Positions 35,592 to 45,802 of a DNA stretch of 64,000 bases are shown in pieces. The notes below the pieces were generated by a model. The model made no database searches and was not told the DNA's origin. It worked only from the letters and a program-made list of their open reading frames with translations. The position numbers were made by a program, and so were the translations under genes. How positions within the stretch are numbered: the stretch's first letter is position 1; every line of letters starts with the position of its first letter. The DNA is from Sphingomonas sp. (lineage in GTDB: Bacteria; Pseudomonadota; Alphaproteobacteria; Sphingomonadales; Sphingomonadaceae): assembly GCF_019746665.1 (NCBI RefSeq), contig NZ_JAIERS010000005.1, positions 186,001 through 250,000 of the forward strand, in the 5' to 3' direction.

Positions 35592-36649
35592 CCGCCGAGG
35601 AACTGATGGTCGGCACGCTCCCCGTACCGGCGGACGACCCGATCGACCCTGCCAAGGTCGCCGCCTGGATGGCAGCGCATGTGCCGGGCGCAAGCGGCGC
35701 GGTACGGCTCGAAAAGTTCAAGGGCGGGCAATCGAACCCGACCTATAAGGTGATTACCGAGCACGGCACTTATGTGCTGCGCCGCCAGCCCTTCGGCAAA
35801 TTGCTGCCGAGCGCGCACGCGGTCGACCGCGAATATCGGCTGATCGCGGGGCTCTACCCCACCGGCTTCCCGGTGCCGCGCCCCTACGGCCTGTGCGAAG
35901 ACCCGGAGGTGATCGGCAGCAAATTCTACCTGATGGCTTTGGTCGAGGGGCGGAACCTGTGGGACGGCGCGCTGCCGGGCCTGACGCCCGATGGGCGCCG
36001 CGCGCATTACCACGCGATGATCGACACGCTCGCCGCGCTCCACAACACCGATTATGCCGGCGCGGGCCTGGAAGATTATGGCAAGCCCGGCAATTATTTC
36101 GAACGCCAGGTCGCGCGCTGGACCAAGCAGTACCGGGCCTCTGAGACCGAGCACATGCCCGATGTCGAGGCGTTGATCGAGTTCCTGCCGCGCACCGTGC
36201 CCGAACAGACGCGCACCGCGATCGTCCATGGCGATTACCGCATCGACAATATGATCTTCGATGGCCAAGAGCCCCGCGTGATCGCGGTGCTCGATTGGGA
36301 ACTGTCGACGCTCGGCGATCCGCTCGCCGATTTCAGCTATTTCCTGATGAATTGGGTGACGCCGGCGGATGGACGCTCCGGCATCATGGGGCTGGCGGGC
36401 GGCGAGAGCGGCATCCCGACGATGGAGGAAGCCGTTGCGCGCTATGCCGCCGCGACCGGGCGCGACGGGGTGCCCGATCTCGACTGGTACTTCGCCTATA
36501 ACCTCTTCCGGCTGACGGGAATCGTGCAGGGCATCAAGAAGCGCATCGTCGACGGCACCGCCTCCAGCGCGCAGGCGGCGAAGACGGCGGAGCGCGTCGG
36601 CGCGCTGGCGGCGGCGGCGTGGCATTTCGCGCAGAAGGCGGGGGCGTGA
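35588..36649 (+). CDS. Aminoglycoside-phosphotransferase-like kinase of the ACAD10/11 type
   Basis: 353 residues with a protein-kinase-like fold. N-terminal GGQSNPTYKV and YVLRRQPFGKLLPSAHAVDREY are the nucleotide and substrate signature of the phosphotransferase domain in human ACAD10/ACAD11 and bacterial homologues. The catalytic loop is VHGDYRIDN and the metal site is VLDWELSTLGDPLAD. In known systems this kinase phosphorylates 4-hydroxyacyl-CoA, and a partner ACAD then eliminates phosphate. Here it overlaps ADH and shares a cluster with an ACAD10/11-type gene, which supports the same two-step chemistry (inference). Confidence 0.92.
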   Translation: MTAEELMVGTLPVPADDPIDPAKVAAWMAAHVPGASGAVRLEKFKGGQSNPTYKVITEHGTYVLRRQPFGKLLPSAHAVDREYRLIAGLYPTGFPVPRPYGLCEDPEVIGSKFYLMALVEGRNLWDGALPGLTPDGRRAHYHAMIDTLAALHNTDYAGAGLEDYGKPGNYFERQVARWTKQYRASETEHMPDVEALIEFLPRTVPEQTRTAIVHGDYRIDNMIFDGQEPRVIAVLDWELSTLGDPLADFSYFLMNWVTPADGRSGIMGLAGGESGIPTMEEAVARYAAATGRDGVPDLDWYFAYNLFRLTGIVQGIKKRIVDGTASSAQAAKTAERVGALAAAAWHFAQKAGA

Positions 36650-36677
36650 GGCGAGACACATCGCCAAAAGCACAACC

Positions 36678-36800
36678 GTCAACCCGGACTTGGTGATGAA
36701 GGTGGAACCGTCCGGGGGACGGTTCCACCTTCATCACGGGTCTCGCTACCTTCGCCCGTGAGAAGAGGTAGCGGGATCCCGGGTCAAGCCCGGGATGACG
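36678..36800. repeat. REP-like long inverted repeat, copy interrupted by a hairpin
   Basis: The right arm (~36766-36800) reads AGGTAGCGGGATCCCGGG then TCAAGCCCGGGATGACG. The left arm starts GTCAACCCGGACTTG (36678-36692) and resumes with GGGTCTCGCTACCTT (36738-36752). Between the two left-arm pieces lies the hairpin 36693-36737. A second copy at 58544-58625 has an uninterrupted left arm. It lies between the kinase and SDR genes. Confidence 0.85.
36693..36737. repeat. 45-base hairpin with 21-bp perfect stem nested in the REP-like element
   Basis: Arms 36693-36713 and 36717-36737 are perfectly complementary over 21 bp, and the loop is GGG. The tip GTCC-GGG-GGAC is identical to that of the hairpin at 34450-34470, while the outer arms are unrelated to it. 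Confidence 0.93.
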
Positions 36801-36830
36801 ACCCAACGTATAGGGTTTGGAGAGGGAGTA

Positions 36831-37595
36831 ATGAGCCAGTTCGATCTTACCGGCCAGGTCGCCATCGTCACCGGCTCGTCGCGCGGGATCGGCAAGGCGA
36901 GCGCCTATGAACTCGCCGAGCACGGCGCCAAGGTCATCATCTCCAGCCGCAAGCAGGAGGCGTGCGACACGGTCGCCGAGGAGCTGAACGCCAAGTTCGG
37001 CGCGGGCACCGCGATCGCGGTCGCCGCCAATATCTCGGACAAGGCGGGGCTGCAGCACCTGGTCGACGAAACGCGCCGGGCGTTCGGGCGGATCGACATT
37101 CTCGTCTGCAACGCCGCCTCCAACCCCTATTACGGGCCGCAGGAGGGGATTAGCGACGATCAGTTCCGCAAGATCCTCGACAACAACATCGTCTCCAACC
37201 ACTGGCTGATCGCGATGGTCGCGCCGGAGATGCGCGCGCGGCGATCGGGCTCGATCATCATCGTCTCGTCGATCGGCGGCTTGCGCGGCTCGACCGTGAT
37301 CGGTGCTTATTGCATCAGCAAGGCGGCCGACATGCAGCTCGCGCGCAATCTGGCGCATGAGTTCGGGCCGGACAATGTGCGGGTGAATTGCATCGCGCCG
37401 GGCCTGATCAAGACCGATTTCGCCAAGGCACTGTGGGAAGACCCGGTGCGGATCGAGGCCGCGAACAAGAGCGTGCCGCTGCGCCGCATCGGCGAGCCGC
37501 ATGAGATCGCGGGCGCCGTGGTGTTCCTGGCGAGCAGCGCGTCGAGCTTCATGACCGGGCAGACGATCGTGCTCGACGGCGGGGTTACGATTTGA
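36831..37595 (+). CDS. SDR family oxidoreductase (1 of 2)
   Basis: 254 residues, classical SDR. Cofactor motif [11 protein letters not shown], structural NNAS-type region [10 protein letters not shown], catalytic Ser in VSSIGG and a variant of the usual YxxxK in AYCISKAA, so Tyr and Lys are retained. The C-terminal GGVTI is typical. Start ATG 36831 follows a strong SD (GGAGAGGGAG). It resembles DHRS4-like enzymes often found beside ACAD/APH kinase genes, and probably oxidises a 3-hydroxyacyl-CoA or related alcohol. Confidence 0.92.
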   Translation: MSQFDLTGQVAIVTGSSRGIGKASAYELAEHGAKVIISSRKQEACDTVAEELNAKFGAGTAIAVAANISDKAGLQHLVDETRRAFGRIDILVCNAASNPYYGPQEGISDDQFRKILDNNIVSNHWLIAMVAPEMRARRSGSIIIVSSIGGLRGSTVIGAYCISKAADMQLARNLAHEFGPDNVRVNCIAPGLIKTDFAKALWEDPVRIEAANKSVPLRRIGEPHEIAGAVVFLASSASSFMTGQTIVLDGGVTI

Positions 37596-37612
37596 TTCGA
37601 GAGGAAAAGTTC

Positions 37613-38410
37613 ATGCGCTTCCAGGGCAAATCGATCATCGTCACCGGCGCGGCCTCGGGCATTGGCGCCGCCGCGGCGCGGCTGTTCGCGGCGGAAGGCG
37701 GGGCGGTGTTGTGCGCCGATTGGGCGGAGAGCGTCACCGAGACCGCCGCCGCGATCACCGCCGCCGGCGGCCGCGCCCAGGCGCTGCGGATCGACGCCGG
37801 CAAGGAGGAGGACGTCGCCGCCGCCGTCGCCAAGGCGTGCGAGGCCTTTGGCGGGCTCGACGTGATGTTCGCCAACGCCGGCATTTCAGGCGGCATGGCC
37901 AATATCCTCGATACCACCCCCGAGCTGTTCGCCGAGGTGCTGCGGGTGAACCTGATCGGCCCGTTCCTGGCGGTGAAGCACGCCGCGCCCAAGATCGCCG
38001 AGCGCGGCGGCGGCGCGATCGTGCTCACCGCGAGCGTCGCCGGCATCCGCTCGGGCGCGGGGTCGCCGGCCTATTCGGCGTCGAAGGCGGGTGTGATCAA
38101 CCTCGCGCAGGTTTCAGCACAGCAGCTTTCGGGATCGAATGTGCGGGTCAACGCGCTCTGCCCGGGCCTTACCGAGACGGGGATGACCAAACCGACGTTC
38201 GATTATGCGCGCGACGCGGGCAAGATGGACCGGGTCGGCCGGCTCAACCCGCTGCGTCGCGCGGCGCAGGCCGAAGAACTCGCGCGGGTCGCGGTGTTCC
38301 TGGCCTCGCCCGAGGCGAGTTACGTCAATGGTCAGGCGCTCGCGGTCGATGGCGGCTTGTCGTCGAGCCACCCCGTCACCCGTCAGGAATTCGGCAAGAC
38401 CGCGGTCTGA
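37613..38410 (+). CDS. SDR family oxidoreductase (2 of 2)
   Basis: 265 residues. [16 protein letters not shown] cofactor motif at ~10-25, ANAGISGG, catalytic Ser in TASVAGI and YSASK. Start ATG 37613 with GAGAGGAAA upstream; it lies 17 bases after the first SDR, so the two are co-transcribed. The proteins are only distantly similar to each other, so this is not a recent duplication. Likely role: NAD-dependent hydroxyacyl oxidation in the same pathway. Confidence 0.92.
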   Translation: MRFQGKSIIVTGAASGIGAAAARLFAAEGGAVLCADWAESVTETAAAITAAGGRAQALRIDAGKEEDVAAAVAKACEAFGGLDVMFANAGISGGMANILDTTPELFAEVLRVNLIGPFLAVKHAAPKIAERGGGAIVLTASVAGIRSGAGSPAYSASKAGVINLAQVSAQQLSGSNVRVNALCPGLTETGMTKPTFDYARDAGKMDRVGRLNPLRRAAQAEELARVAVFLASPEASYVNGQALAVDGGLSSSHPVTRQEFGKTAV

Positions 38411-38475
38411 GGGCGGGAACTCTTTGCCCCTTAGCAAGTTACGGTGCTGGTTCACCGAAACGAGAGGGGAGACCT

Positions 38476-38748
38476 ATGAAGAAGTTGATCGCGGCCAGCG
38501 CCGCGCTGAGCCTGGTCGCGCTGCCGACGGTCGCGCCCGCGCGGACGCCGGCTGTGAACGCGGCCGCGCCGCTGTCGCTGGGCAACGCGGCACCCGTTCG
38601 GGCGGCGGCGAAGGGGGGCAAGGCCAAGGTCTCGAACGCGGGCATCGCGGCCTTCGCCGTGATCGTGATCGGTGGCGCGGTCGCCGCGCTCGCGGTGATC
38701 GCGGGCACGCGCGATCAGAACAACAACGACGTGCCCGTCAGCCGCTGA
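38476..38748 (+). CDS. Secreted mini-protein with glycine-rich hydrophobic helix, paralogue of 8181-8432
   Basis: 90 residues. Signal peptide at 1-22 (MKKLIAASAALSLVALPT..., cleavage near APA), Ala-rich linker, then KAKVSNAGIAAFAVIVIGG, a further small-residue hydrophobic stretch and a polar tail (RDQNNNDVPVSR). SD GAGAGGGGAG precedes ATG 38476. It lies 65 bases after the second SDR and ends in its own terminator. Shape and motif order match the mini-protein at the left of the window. Function unknown; the hydrophobic segment could insert in a membrane. Confidence 0.82.
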   Translation: MKKLIAASAALSLVALPTVAPARTPAVNAAAPLSLGNAAPVRAAAKGGKAKVSNAGIAAFAVIVIGGAVAALAVIAGTRDQNNNDVPVSR

Positions 38749-38766
38749 ACGCGCACGCTTGGTGGC

Positions 38767-38802
38767 AAAAGCCCGCGACCTCACCGAGGTAGCGGGCTTT
38801 TT
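38767..38802 (+). terminator. Rho-independent terminator after the second mini-protein gene
   Basis: AAAAGCCCGC (38767-38776) pairs with GCGGGCTTTTT (38792-38802), with a 15-base loop. The 5' A-run and 3' T-run suggest it also terminates the minus-strand thioesterase transcript. Confidence 0.88.
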
Positions 38803-38815
38803 CGCGTCGGCGGCC

Positions 38816-39697
38816 TCAGCGCTCCGCCCGCATCCGGATCAGCCCTTCCTGCGTGGTGCTCGCCACAAGTCGGCCGTCGCGCGCGTAAACCCGCCCGCGA
38901 TTGAACCCGCGACCGTGCCCGCTCCATGGGCTCTCGCAAACATAGAGCAGCCAGTCGTCCGCCCGGAACGGTTCGTGCAGCCATACCGCATGGTCAAGGC
39001 TCGCGGTTTGCAGCGGGTGAGTCATCCAGTTGACCCCATGCGGCAGCAGCGCGGTGCTGAGCAGCGCCATGTCGGAGGCATAGGCCAGGATCGCCCGGTG
39101 CATCGCCGGATCATCGCCGATCGGCGCGGCGATGCGGAACCAGCTCGCCTGGCGCGGCTCGCCCTTTTCCGGCTTGAACGGGTTGCGCGCGCTCACCGGG
39201 CGTGTCTCGATCGGCCGCGCGCGCAGGAAGCCGCGGCGGAACTTCTCGGGCACCTGATCGGCCATCGCCTGGCGCAGCGCCAGGTCGCTTGGAAGGCCCT
39301 CCGGTGCGGGCACCTCGGGCATCGGCTCCTGATGCGCGAGGCCGTCCTCGGGGCGCTGCAGCGACACGGTCATGCTCAGGATCGGCACGCCCTTCTGCAT
39401 CGCGATCACGCGGCGGGTGGCGAAGCTGCCGCCGTCGAAATCGCGCACCACGCGGTAGATGATCGGGTGATCCTCGGCACCGGGGCGCATGAAATAGGCG
39501 TGGAGCGAATGGGCGATCTTGGGCGCCTCGGTCGAAGCCTGCGCTGCCTGAAGTCCTTGCGCGATCACCTGCCCGCCGAAGACGCGACCCCAGCCCTCGC
39601 GCCGGCTGGCACCGCGATAGAGATCGGTGTCGAGCTCCTCGATCGTGAGCAGCGCGCAAAGCTCGGCGGCGAGCGCTTCGGGCGTCGTCTCGGTCAA
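38816..39697 (-). CDS. tesB: Acyl-CoA thioesterase II
   Basis: 293 residues, double hot-dog fold. It hydrolyses acyl-CoA to free acid and CoA. Typical features are GRVFGGQVIAQGLQAA near residue 40, HSLHAYFMRPG, the mid-protein catalytic Asp/Gln/Thr set in the second hot dog (DMALLSTALLPHG), and SLDHAVWLHEPF near the C-terminus. The TTG at 39697 is chosen because AGAGGGG stands just upstream and the resulting length is standard; a TTG at 39745 overlapping the ACAD stop is the alternative. It is third in an ACAD-ACAD-TesB run. Confidence 0.9.
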   Translation of the reverse strand: MTETTPEALAAELCALLTIEELDTDLYRGASRREGWGRVFGGQVIAQGLQAAQASTEAPKIAHSLHAYFMRPGAEDHPIIYRVVRDFDGGSFATRRVIAMQKGVPILSMTVSLQRPEDGLAHQEPMPEVPAPEGLPSDLALRQAMADQVPEKFRRGFLRARPIETRPVSARNPFKPEKGEPRQASWFRIAAPIGDDPAMHRAILAYASDMALLSTALLPHGVNWMTHPLQTASLDHAVWLHEPFRADDWLLYVCESPWSGHGRGFNRGRVYARDGRLVASTTQEGLIRMRAER

Positions 39698-39741
39698 CTC
39701 ATTTCCCCTCTTGATCCTCCCCAAGCGCGCCTGGGGCGGAT

Positions 39742-40869
39742 TCAATAGCCCGCCATCCGCGCCAGCTGGTCGGCGTGATAGTTGCTGTCGCCAAAGGTCT
39801 CGGCGAGCACGCGCGCGCGCTTCATGTAGAAGCCGATGTCATAGGCGTCGGTCATGCCGATGCCACCATGCATCTGGATACCCTCCTGCACCGCGAGCGT
39901 GGTCGCGAGCCCCGTCATCGCCTTGGCGACATGCACCGCCTCGTCGGCGCGCGCATCGCCCGCGTCGAGCAGCTGCTGCGCCTTGAGCACGGCGGCGCGG
40001 GCGACCTCCATCTCGCTATAGAGATGCGCGGCGCGGTGCTGGAGCGCCTGGAAGCTGCCGATGCGCAGGCCGAACTGCTTGCGCTCCTTGAGGTAATCGA
40101 CCGTCATGTCCATCGCCCCGCCGCCGACGCCGAGCAGTTCGGCGGAGGCGCCGGCGCGCCCCGCGCGCAGCAGCCGGGCGAGCGGATCGGCGCCGTGATC
40201 GACCTCGCCAATCACCGCATCGGCATCGACCTCGACCCCGTCGAAGTTGAGCCGGGCGGCGATGCTCGCGTCGGCCAGCCGCTCGGGGGTTGCCTCCAGC
40301 CCCGCCGCGCCGCGCTCGACCGCGAACAGGGTGATGCCCGCATCCTCATTCTCGGCGCCGGCGGTGCGCGCTGCGACCAGGATGACGTCGGCGGCGTGCC
40401 CGTGCGTCACGAATTGCTTCGTGCCGGTCAGCCGGAAACCATTGCCCGCGCGCTCGGCCTTGAGCGTGATGTTGGCGCCGTGCTTCGCCCGCTCGTCGAT
40501 CGCCAGCGCGGCGACCGCCTCGCCCGCCAGGATGCTCGGGAACCAGCGCGCGGCGTGCGGCGTGCCCTTCAGCGCCTCGACCGCCGCGACCGCGGTGGAG
40601 AGGAAGGGCGAGGGTGAGAGGTTGCGCCCGATCTCCTCAAGCACCACCCCGGCTTCGATATGGCCGAGGCCGAGCCCGCCCTGATCCTCGCCGATCAAAA
40701 TGCCGGTGAAGCCCATTTCGGCGAACTGCTTCCACAGATCGCGGCTGAAGCCATCGGGGTTGGCGCTGTCGCGCAGCTCGCGCAGGTGGCGGACCGGCGC
40801 CTGCTCGCGCACGAAATCGCGCGCGGTGTCGCGGAGCATCGTCTGGTCTTCGGTAAGGTAGAGGGGCAT
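39742..40869 (-). CDS. Acyl-CoA dehydrogenase, small-type subunit of the second pair
   Basis: 375 residues. The C-terminal domain has MHGGIGMTDAYDIGFYMKRA, aligned with the small ACAD at 25685-26746 (LHGGIGMTDEHDAGFYIKRS). The middle domain is better conserved than in that protein (TGTKQFVTHGHAADVIL). Strong SD AAGGAGA. It lies downstream of the large subunit gene, separated by a CTCTCCCC-family repeat, and upstream of tesB. The two pairs keep the same large-then-small order. Confidence 0.9.
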   Translation of the reverse strand: MPLYLTEDQTMLRDTARDFVREQAPVRHLRELRDSANPDGFSRDLWKQFAEMGFTGILIGEDQGGLGLGHIEAGVVLEEIGRNLSPSPFLSTAVAAVEALKGTPHAARWFPSILAGEAVAALAIDERAKHGANITLKAERAGNGFRLTGTKQFVTHGHAADVILVAARTAGAENEDAGITLFAVERGAAGLEATPERLADASIAARLNFDGVEVDADAVIGEVDHGADPLARLLRAGRAGASAELLGVGGGAMDMTVDYLKERKQFGLRIGSFQALQHRAAHLYSEMEVARAAVLKAQQLLDAGDARADEAVHVAKAMTGLATTLAVQEGIQMHGGIGMTDAYDIGFYMKRARVLAETFGDSNYHADQLARMAGY

Positions 40870-40886
40870 TGGGGTCTCCTTCTTGG

Positions 40887-41009
40887 CCCTCTCCCGCCGG
40901 CGGGAGAGGGTGGCCCCGCCGAAGGCGGGGTCGGGTGAGGGGCGATGCAGCAGGGCGACAGTGCCCGGATCACCCCCTCACCCAACCCTCTCCCCCTTGG
41001 GGGAGAGGG
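40887..41009. repeat. CTCTCCCC-family intergenic palindromic element, copy 2
   Basis: Starts CCCTCTCCCGCCGGCGGGAG and ends CCCTCTCCCCCTTGGGGGAG then AGGG. Inside are GGCCCCGCCGAAGGCGGGGTC and GGGTGAGGGGCGATGC, the latter shared with the other copies. It lies between the two acyl-CoA dehydrogenases of the second pair. Confidence 0.85.
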
Positions 41010-41016
41010 CTTGTTG

Positions 41017-42198
41017 TCACGCGCTTGGCAGGTCCAAAATCCGCTTGGCGACGATGTTGAGCTGCACCTCGCTGGTGCCGCCCTCGATCGAATTGGCCTT
41101 GGTCCGCAGCCACGCCCGCGCCGCACCACCCTGGTTCGAGCGTTCGCTCTCCCATTCGAGCGCGTCGGAGCCACCCGCCGCCATCATCAGCTCATGCCGC
41201 GCCTTGTTCAGCTCGGTACCGTAATATTTCATCATCGAGGGCTGCGCCGGGTGCGCCTGGCCCGCCTTCAGCTCGTCGATGAAGCGTTCGGACATCATGC
41301 CGAAGGCGCGGGCGCGCACCTCGAACAGCGCGATCTGCGCGCGCAGCAGCGGATCGGCGAGCCGCCCATCGGCGTCGAGCCCGATCGTCGCCAGCGCGCC
41401 CTCGATCAGCGGGTTGCCGCTGGTGGTGCCGAGCCCCATGCCCGAGATCATCTCACGCTCATGGCCGAGCAGATATTTGGCGACATCCCAGCCCTTGTTG
41501 ATCTGGCCGACGACATTGGCCTTGGGCACGCGGACATTGTCGAAGAAGGTCTCGCAGAACGGCGAATAGCCGCTGATCAGCAGGATCGGCCGGGTCGAGA
41601 CGCCCGGCGTCGTCATGTCGAACAGGATGAAGCTGATGCCGTTATGCTTGTCCGCCTTGTCGGTGCGCACCAGGCAGAAGATCCAGTCCGCCTTGTCGGC
41701 GTAAGAGGTCCACACCTTCTGCCCGTTGATGATGAAATCGTCGCCATCCTCGATCGCCGAGGTGGCCAGGCTCGCCAGGTCGGACCCGGCATTGGGCTCC
41801 GAATAGCCCTGACACCAACGAATCTCGCCACGCGCGATCTTGGGCAGATGCTCGAGCTTCTGCTCCTCGGTCCCGTATTTCAGCAGCGCCGGCCCGAGCA
41901 TGGAAATGCCGAACGAATTGAGCGGGCTGCGGCATCTGAGCGTCGCCATCTCCTCGCGCAGGACCTTGGTCTCGGCGGGCGACAGGCCGCCGCCGCCATA
42001 TTGGGTGGGCCAATCGGGCACCGTCCAGCCGCGGCTCGCCATCGCGTCGAGCCATTGCTGCTGCCCGGGCTTGAAGCTTGGGTTGCGCCCGCCCCAGCAG
42101 ATATCGGCGTCGCCGCGCACCGGCTCGCGCATTTCAGCCGGGCAATGCGCGTCGAGCCAGGCGCGGGTTTCGGCGCGGAAGGTTTCAAGGTCGGTCAT
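41017..42198 (-). CDS. Acyl-CoA dehydrogenase, large-type subunit of the second pair
   Basis: 393 residues. WCQGYSEPNAGSDLASL matches the large ACAD at 24370-25584 almost exactly. The C-terminal motif is EGGTSEVQ, again with Gly where YEGT enzymes have the catalytic Glu. Start ATG 42198 with GGGGAA upstream, two bases after the amidase stop, so amidase, both ACADs and tesB form one transcript. The substrate is unknown; the amidase may feed it by releasing a carboxylic acid. Confidence 0.9.
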   Translation of the reverse strand: MTDLETFRAETRAWLDAHCPAEMREPVRGDADICWGGRNPSFKPGQQQWLDAMASRGWTVPDWPTQYGGGGLSPAETKVLREEMATLRCRSPLNSFGISMLGPALLKYGTEEQKLEHLPKIARGEIRWCQGYSEPNAGSDLASLATSAIEDGDDFIINGQKVWTSYADKADWIFCLVRTDKADKHNGISFILFDMTTPGVSTRPILLISGYSPFCETFFDNVRVPKANVVGQINKGWDVAKYLLGHEREMISGMGLGTTSGNPLIEGALATIGLDADGRLADPLLRAQIALFEVRARAFGMMSERFIDELKAGQAHPAQPSMMKYYGTELNKARHELMMAAGGSDALEWESERSNQGGAARAWLRTKANSIEGGTSEVQLNIVAKRILDLPSA

Positions 42199-42200
42199 GG

Positions 42201-43520
42201 TCACTTCCCCATCATCAACTGGTGCGCCGCGCGGGCGACGGCGATCGCGGTGAAATCGCGGTTGTAATCGGCGATCACTTGAACCCCGATCGGCAGGCCA
42301 TCGGGATCGGTGCCGATGCGCACGCTGGTGGCGGGCAACATCGGGAAGGTGGCGAGGCCGGGCAGCGCCATCTGTGCCCCCGCCGGGGTGGGTTCGCCGT
42401 CGACGATCAGCAGGCGCTCGCCGAGCGGCGTGTCATCATGCGGGTAAGCGGTGGTGCCCCAGATCGGCGCGATCACCGCGTCATAATGCTCGAACAGACG
42501 GTTCCAGGCGGTACGAAACTGGGTCTGGCCATCGATCAGACCGAACCAGTCGATAAGGCTCGGCGGCTGCATTCCCTCCGGCATCTTGCCGCGGGTGAGC
42601 GCGGGCAGCAGCATCCGCAGATAAAGCGCGGTTTGCGCCGCGAGATCGGGAATTAGCGGGCTGGTGCGATCGACCTTGGCGCCGGCGGCTTCGAACGCCC
42701 GGCCGGTCGCCTCGATCGCGTCGGCGATGCTCGCTTGCACCGCGACATGCGGGCGCACCTCGAGCAGCAGCACCCGCCAGTCGCCGGGTGCGCGCGGGGC
42801 GGGGCGGGCGAGTGGCGCTTCGGCGAGCAGATCGAGCAGCGCCTCCAGATCATCGGGATCGCGCGCGAGCGGGCCGATGACGTTGAGCGCGACGCCGCTA
42901 CCGCTGGTGCGCGGGAAGTTATGCCCGGTGCTCAGCAGCGCGCCATAAGTGGGCTTGTGCCCCCACAGCCCGCAAAAGGCGGCGGGGATGCGGATCGAGC
43001 CGCCAATGTCGGAGCCGATCTCGACCGGTACATAACCCGCCGCGAGCGCCGCGGCCGCCCCGCCCGAGGAACCACCCGGCACGCGTTCAAGGTTGAGCGG
43101 GTTGCGGGTGCGGCCATAGACCGGGTTGTTAGTCTGGAGATCGGCGAGCGCGACGGGGACGTTGGTCTTGCCCAGGATCACCGCGCCCGCGCGCTTCAGG
43201 CGCCGGACGGCGACCGCATCGTCGCTCGCGATGAAATCGGCGTGTTCGGGATAGCCCCAGCAGGTGGGGAGGCCCGCGACGTCGAAGCTTTCCTTCACCG
43301 TCATCGGCACGCCGAGCAGCACACCGCCAGTGTCGCCCGCCGCGATCCGCGCATCGACCGCACGGGCTTGCTCCAGCGCGCGCGCGAAATCGCGGACGAC
43401 GACCGCGTTGATCGCGCCATCGTCCCGTTCGACCCGCGCGATCGCCGCTTCGGCCTCGGCGAGCGCGGTCGTCTCACCCGCGCGGATCGCGGCGGCGGTG
43501 GCGAGGGCGGTTCGGGTCAT
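42201..43520 (-). CDS. Amidase signature family hydrolase
   Basis: 439 residues. The Ser-cisSer-Lys catalytic triad is present: K76 in VPMTVKES, the cis-Ser in GGSSGG (149-154), and nucleophile S175 in DIGGSIR. It hydrolyses a carboxylic amide to acid and ammonia; substrate specificity is not predictable. ATG 43520 is preferred over an in-frame TTG three codons earlier. A CTCTCCCC-family repeat lies immediately upstream. It is the first gene of the amidase-ACAD-ACAD-tesB set. Confidence 0.91.
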   Translation of the reverse strand: MTRTALATAAAIRAGETTALAEAEAAIARVERDDGAINAVVVRDFARALEQARAVDARIAAGDTGGVLLGVPMTVKESFDVAGLPTCWGYPEHADFIASDDAVAVRRLKRAGAVILGKTNVPVALADLQTNNPVYGRTRNPLNLERVPGGSSGGAAAALAAGYVPVEIGSDIGGSIRIPAAFCGLWGHKPTYGALLSTGHNFPRTSGSGVALNVIGPLARDPDDLEALLDLLAEAPLARPAPRAPGDWRVLLLEVRPHVAVQASIADAIEATGRAFEAAGAKVDRTSPLIPDLAAQTALYLRMLLPALTRGKMPEGMQPPSLIDWFGLIDGQTQFRTAWNRLFEHYDAVIAPIWGTTAYPHDDTPLGERLLIVDGEPTPAGAQMALPGLATFPMLPATSVRIGTDPDGLPIGVQVIADYNRDFTAIAVARAAHQLMMGK

Positions 43521-43536
43521 GCCGAACAACCATAAG

Positions 43537-43662
43537 CCCTCTCCCCTTTAGGGGAGAGGGTTGGGAGAGGGGGGGCGATGCGGGGCACGGCGCTCTGCGG
43601 CATCGCCCCCTCACCCGACCCGCGTTTCACGCGGGCCACCCTCTCCCCTGAAGGGGAGAGGG
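43537..43662. repeat. CTCTCCCC-family intergenic palindromic element, copy 3
   Basis: CCCTCTCCCCTTTAGGGGAG, then GGTTGGGAGAGGGGGGGCGATGC; the right side is GCATCGCCCCCTCACCCGACC, an internal hairpin CCCGCG-TTTCA-CGCGGG, and CCCTCTCCCCTGAAGGGGAG. Overall the copy folds as one long imperfect inverted repeat. It separates the amidase and FadB-type genes. Confidence 0.87.
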
Positions 43663-43680
43663 TCATGGTCACTATCACTC

Positions 43681-45711
<2,031 letters not shown>

Positions 45712-45746
45712 GGTTGCTCCTGTTGTTGGTCGAGTGCGGGTAGCAA

Positions 45747-45773
45747 AGCTCCTCCCCCGCCGGGGGAGGAGCT
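45747..45773. repeat. Perfect 12-bp hairpin upstream of the FadB-type gene
   Basis: AGCTCCTCCCCC-GCC-GGGGGAGGAGCT, 27 bases, triplet loop. It lies between the minus-strand serine hydrolase stop and the FadB-type start. There is no T-run. It resembles the CTCTCCCC family but is too short to assign to it. Confidence 0.85.
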
Positions 45774-45802
45774 GGTCGAGTATCCAGCGTCCCTAAGGCC
45801 CA

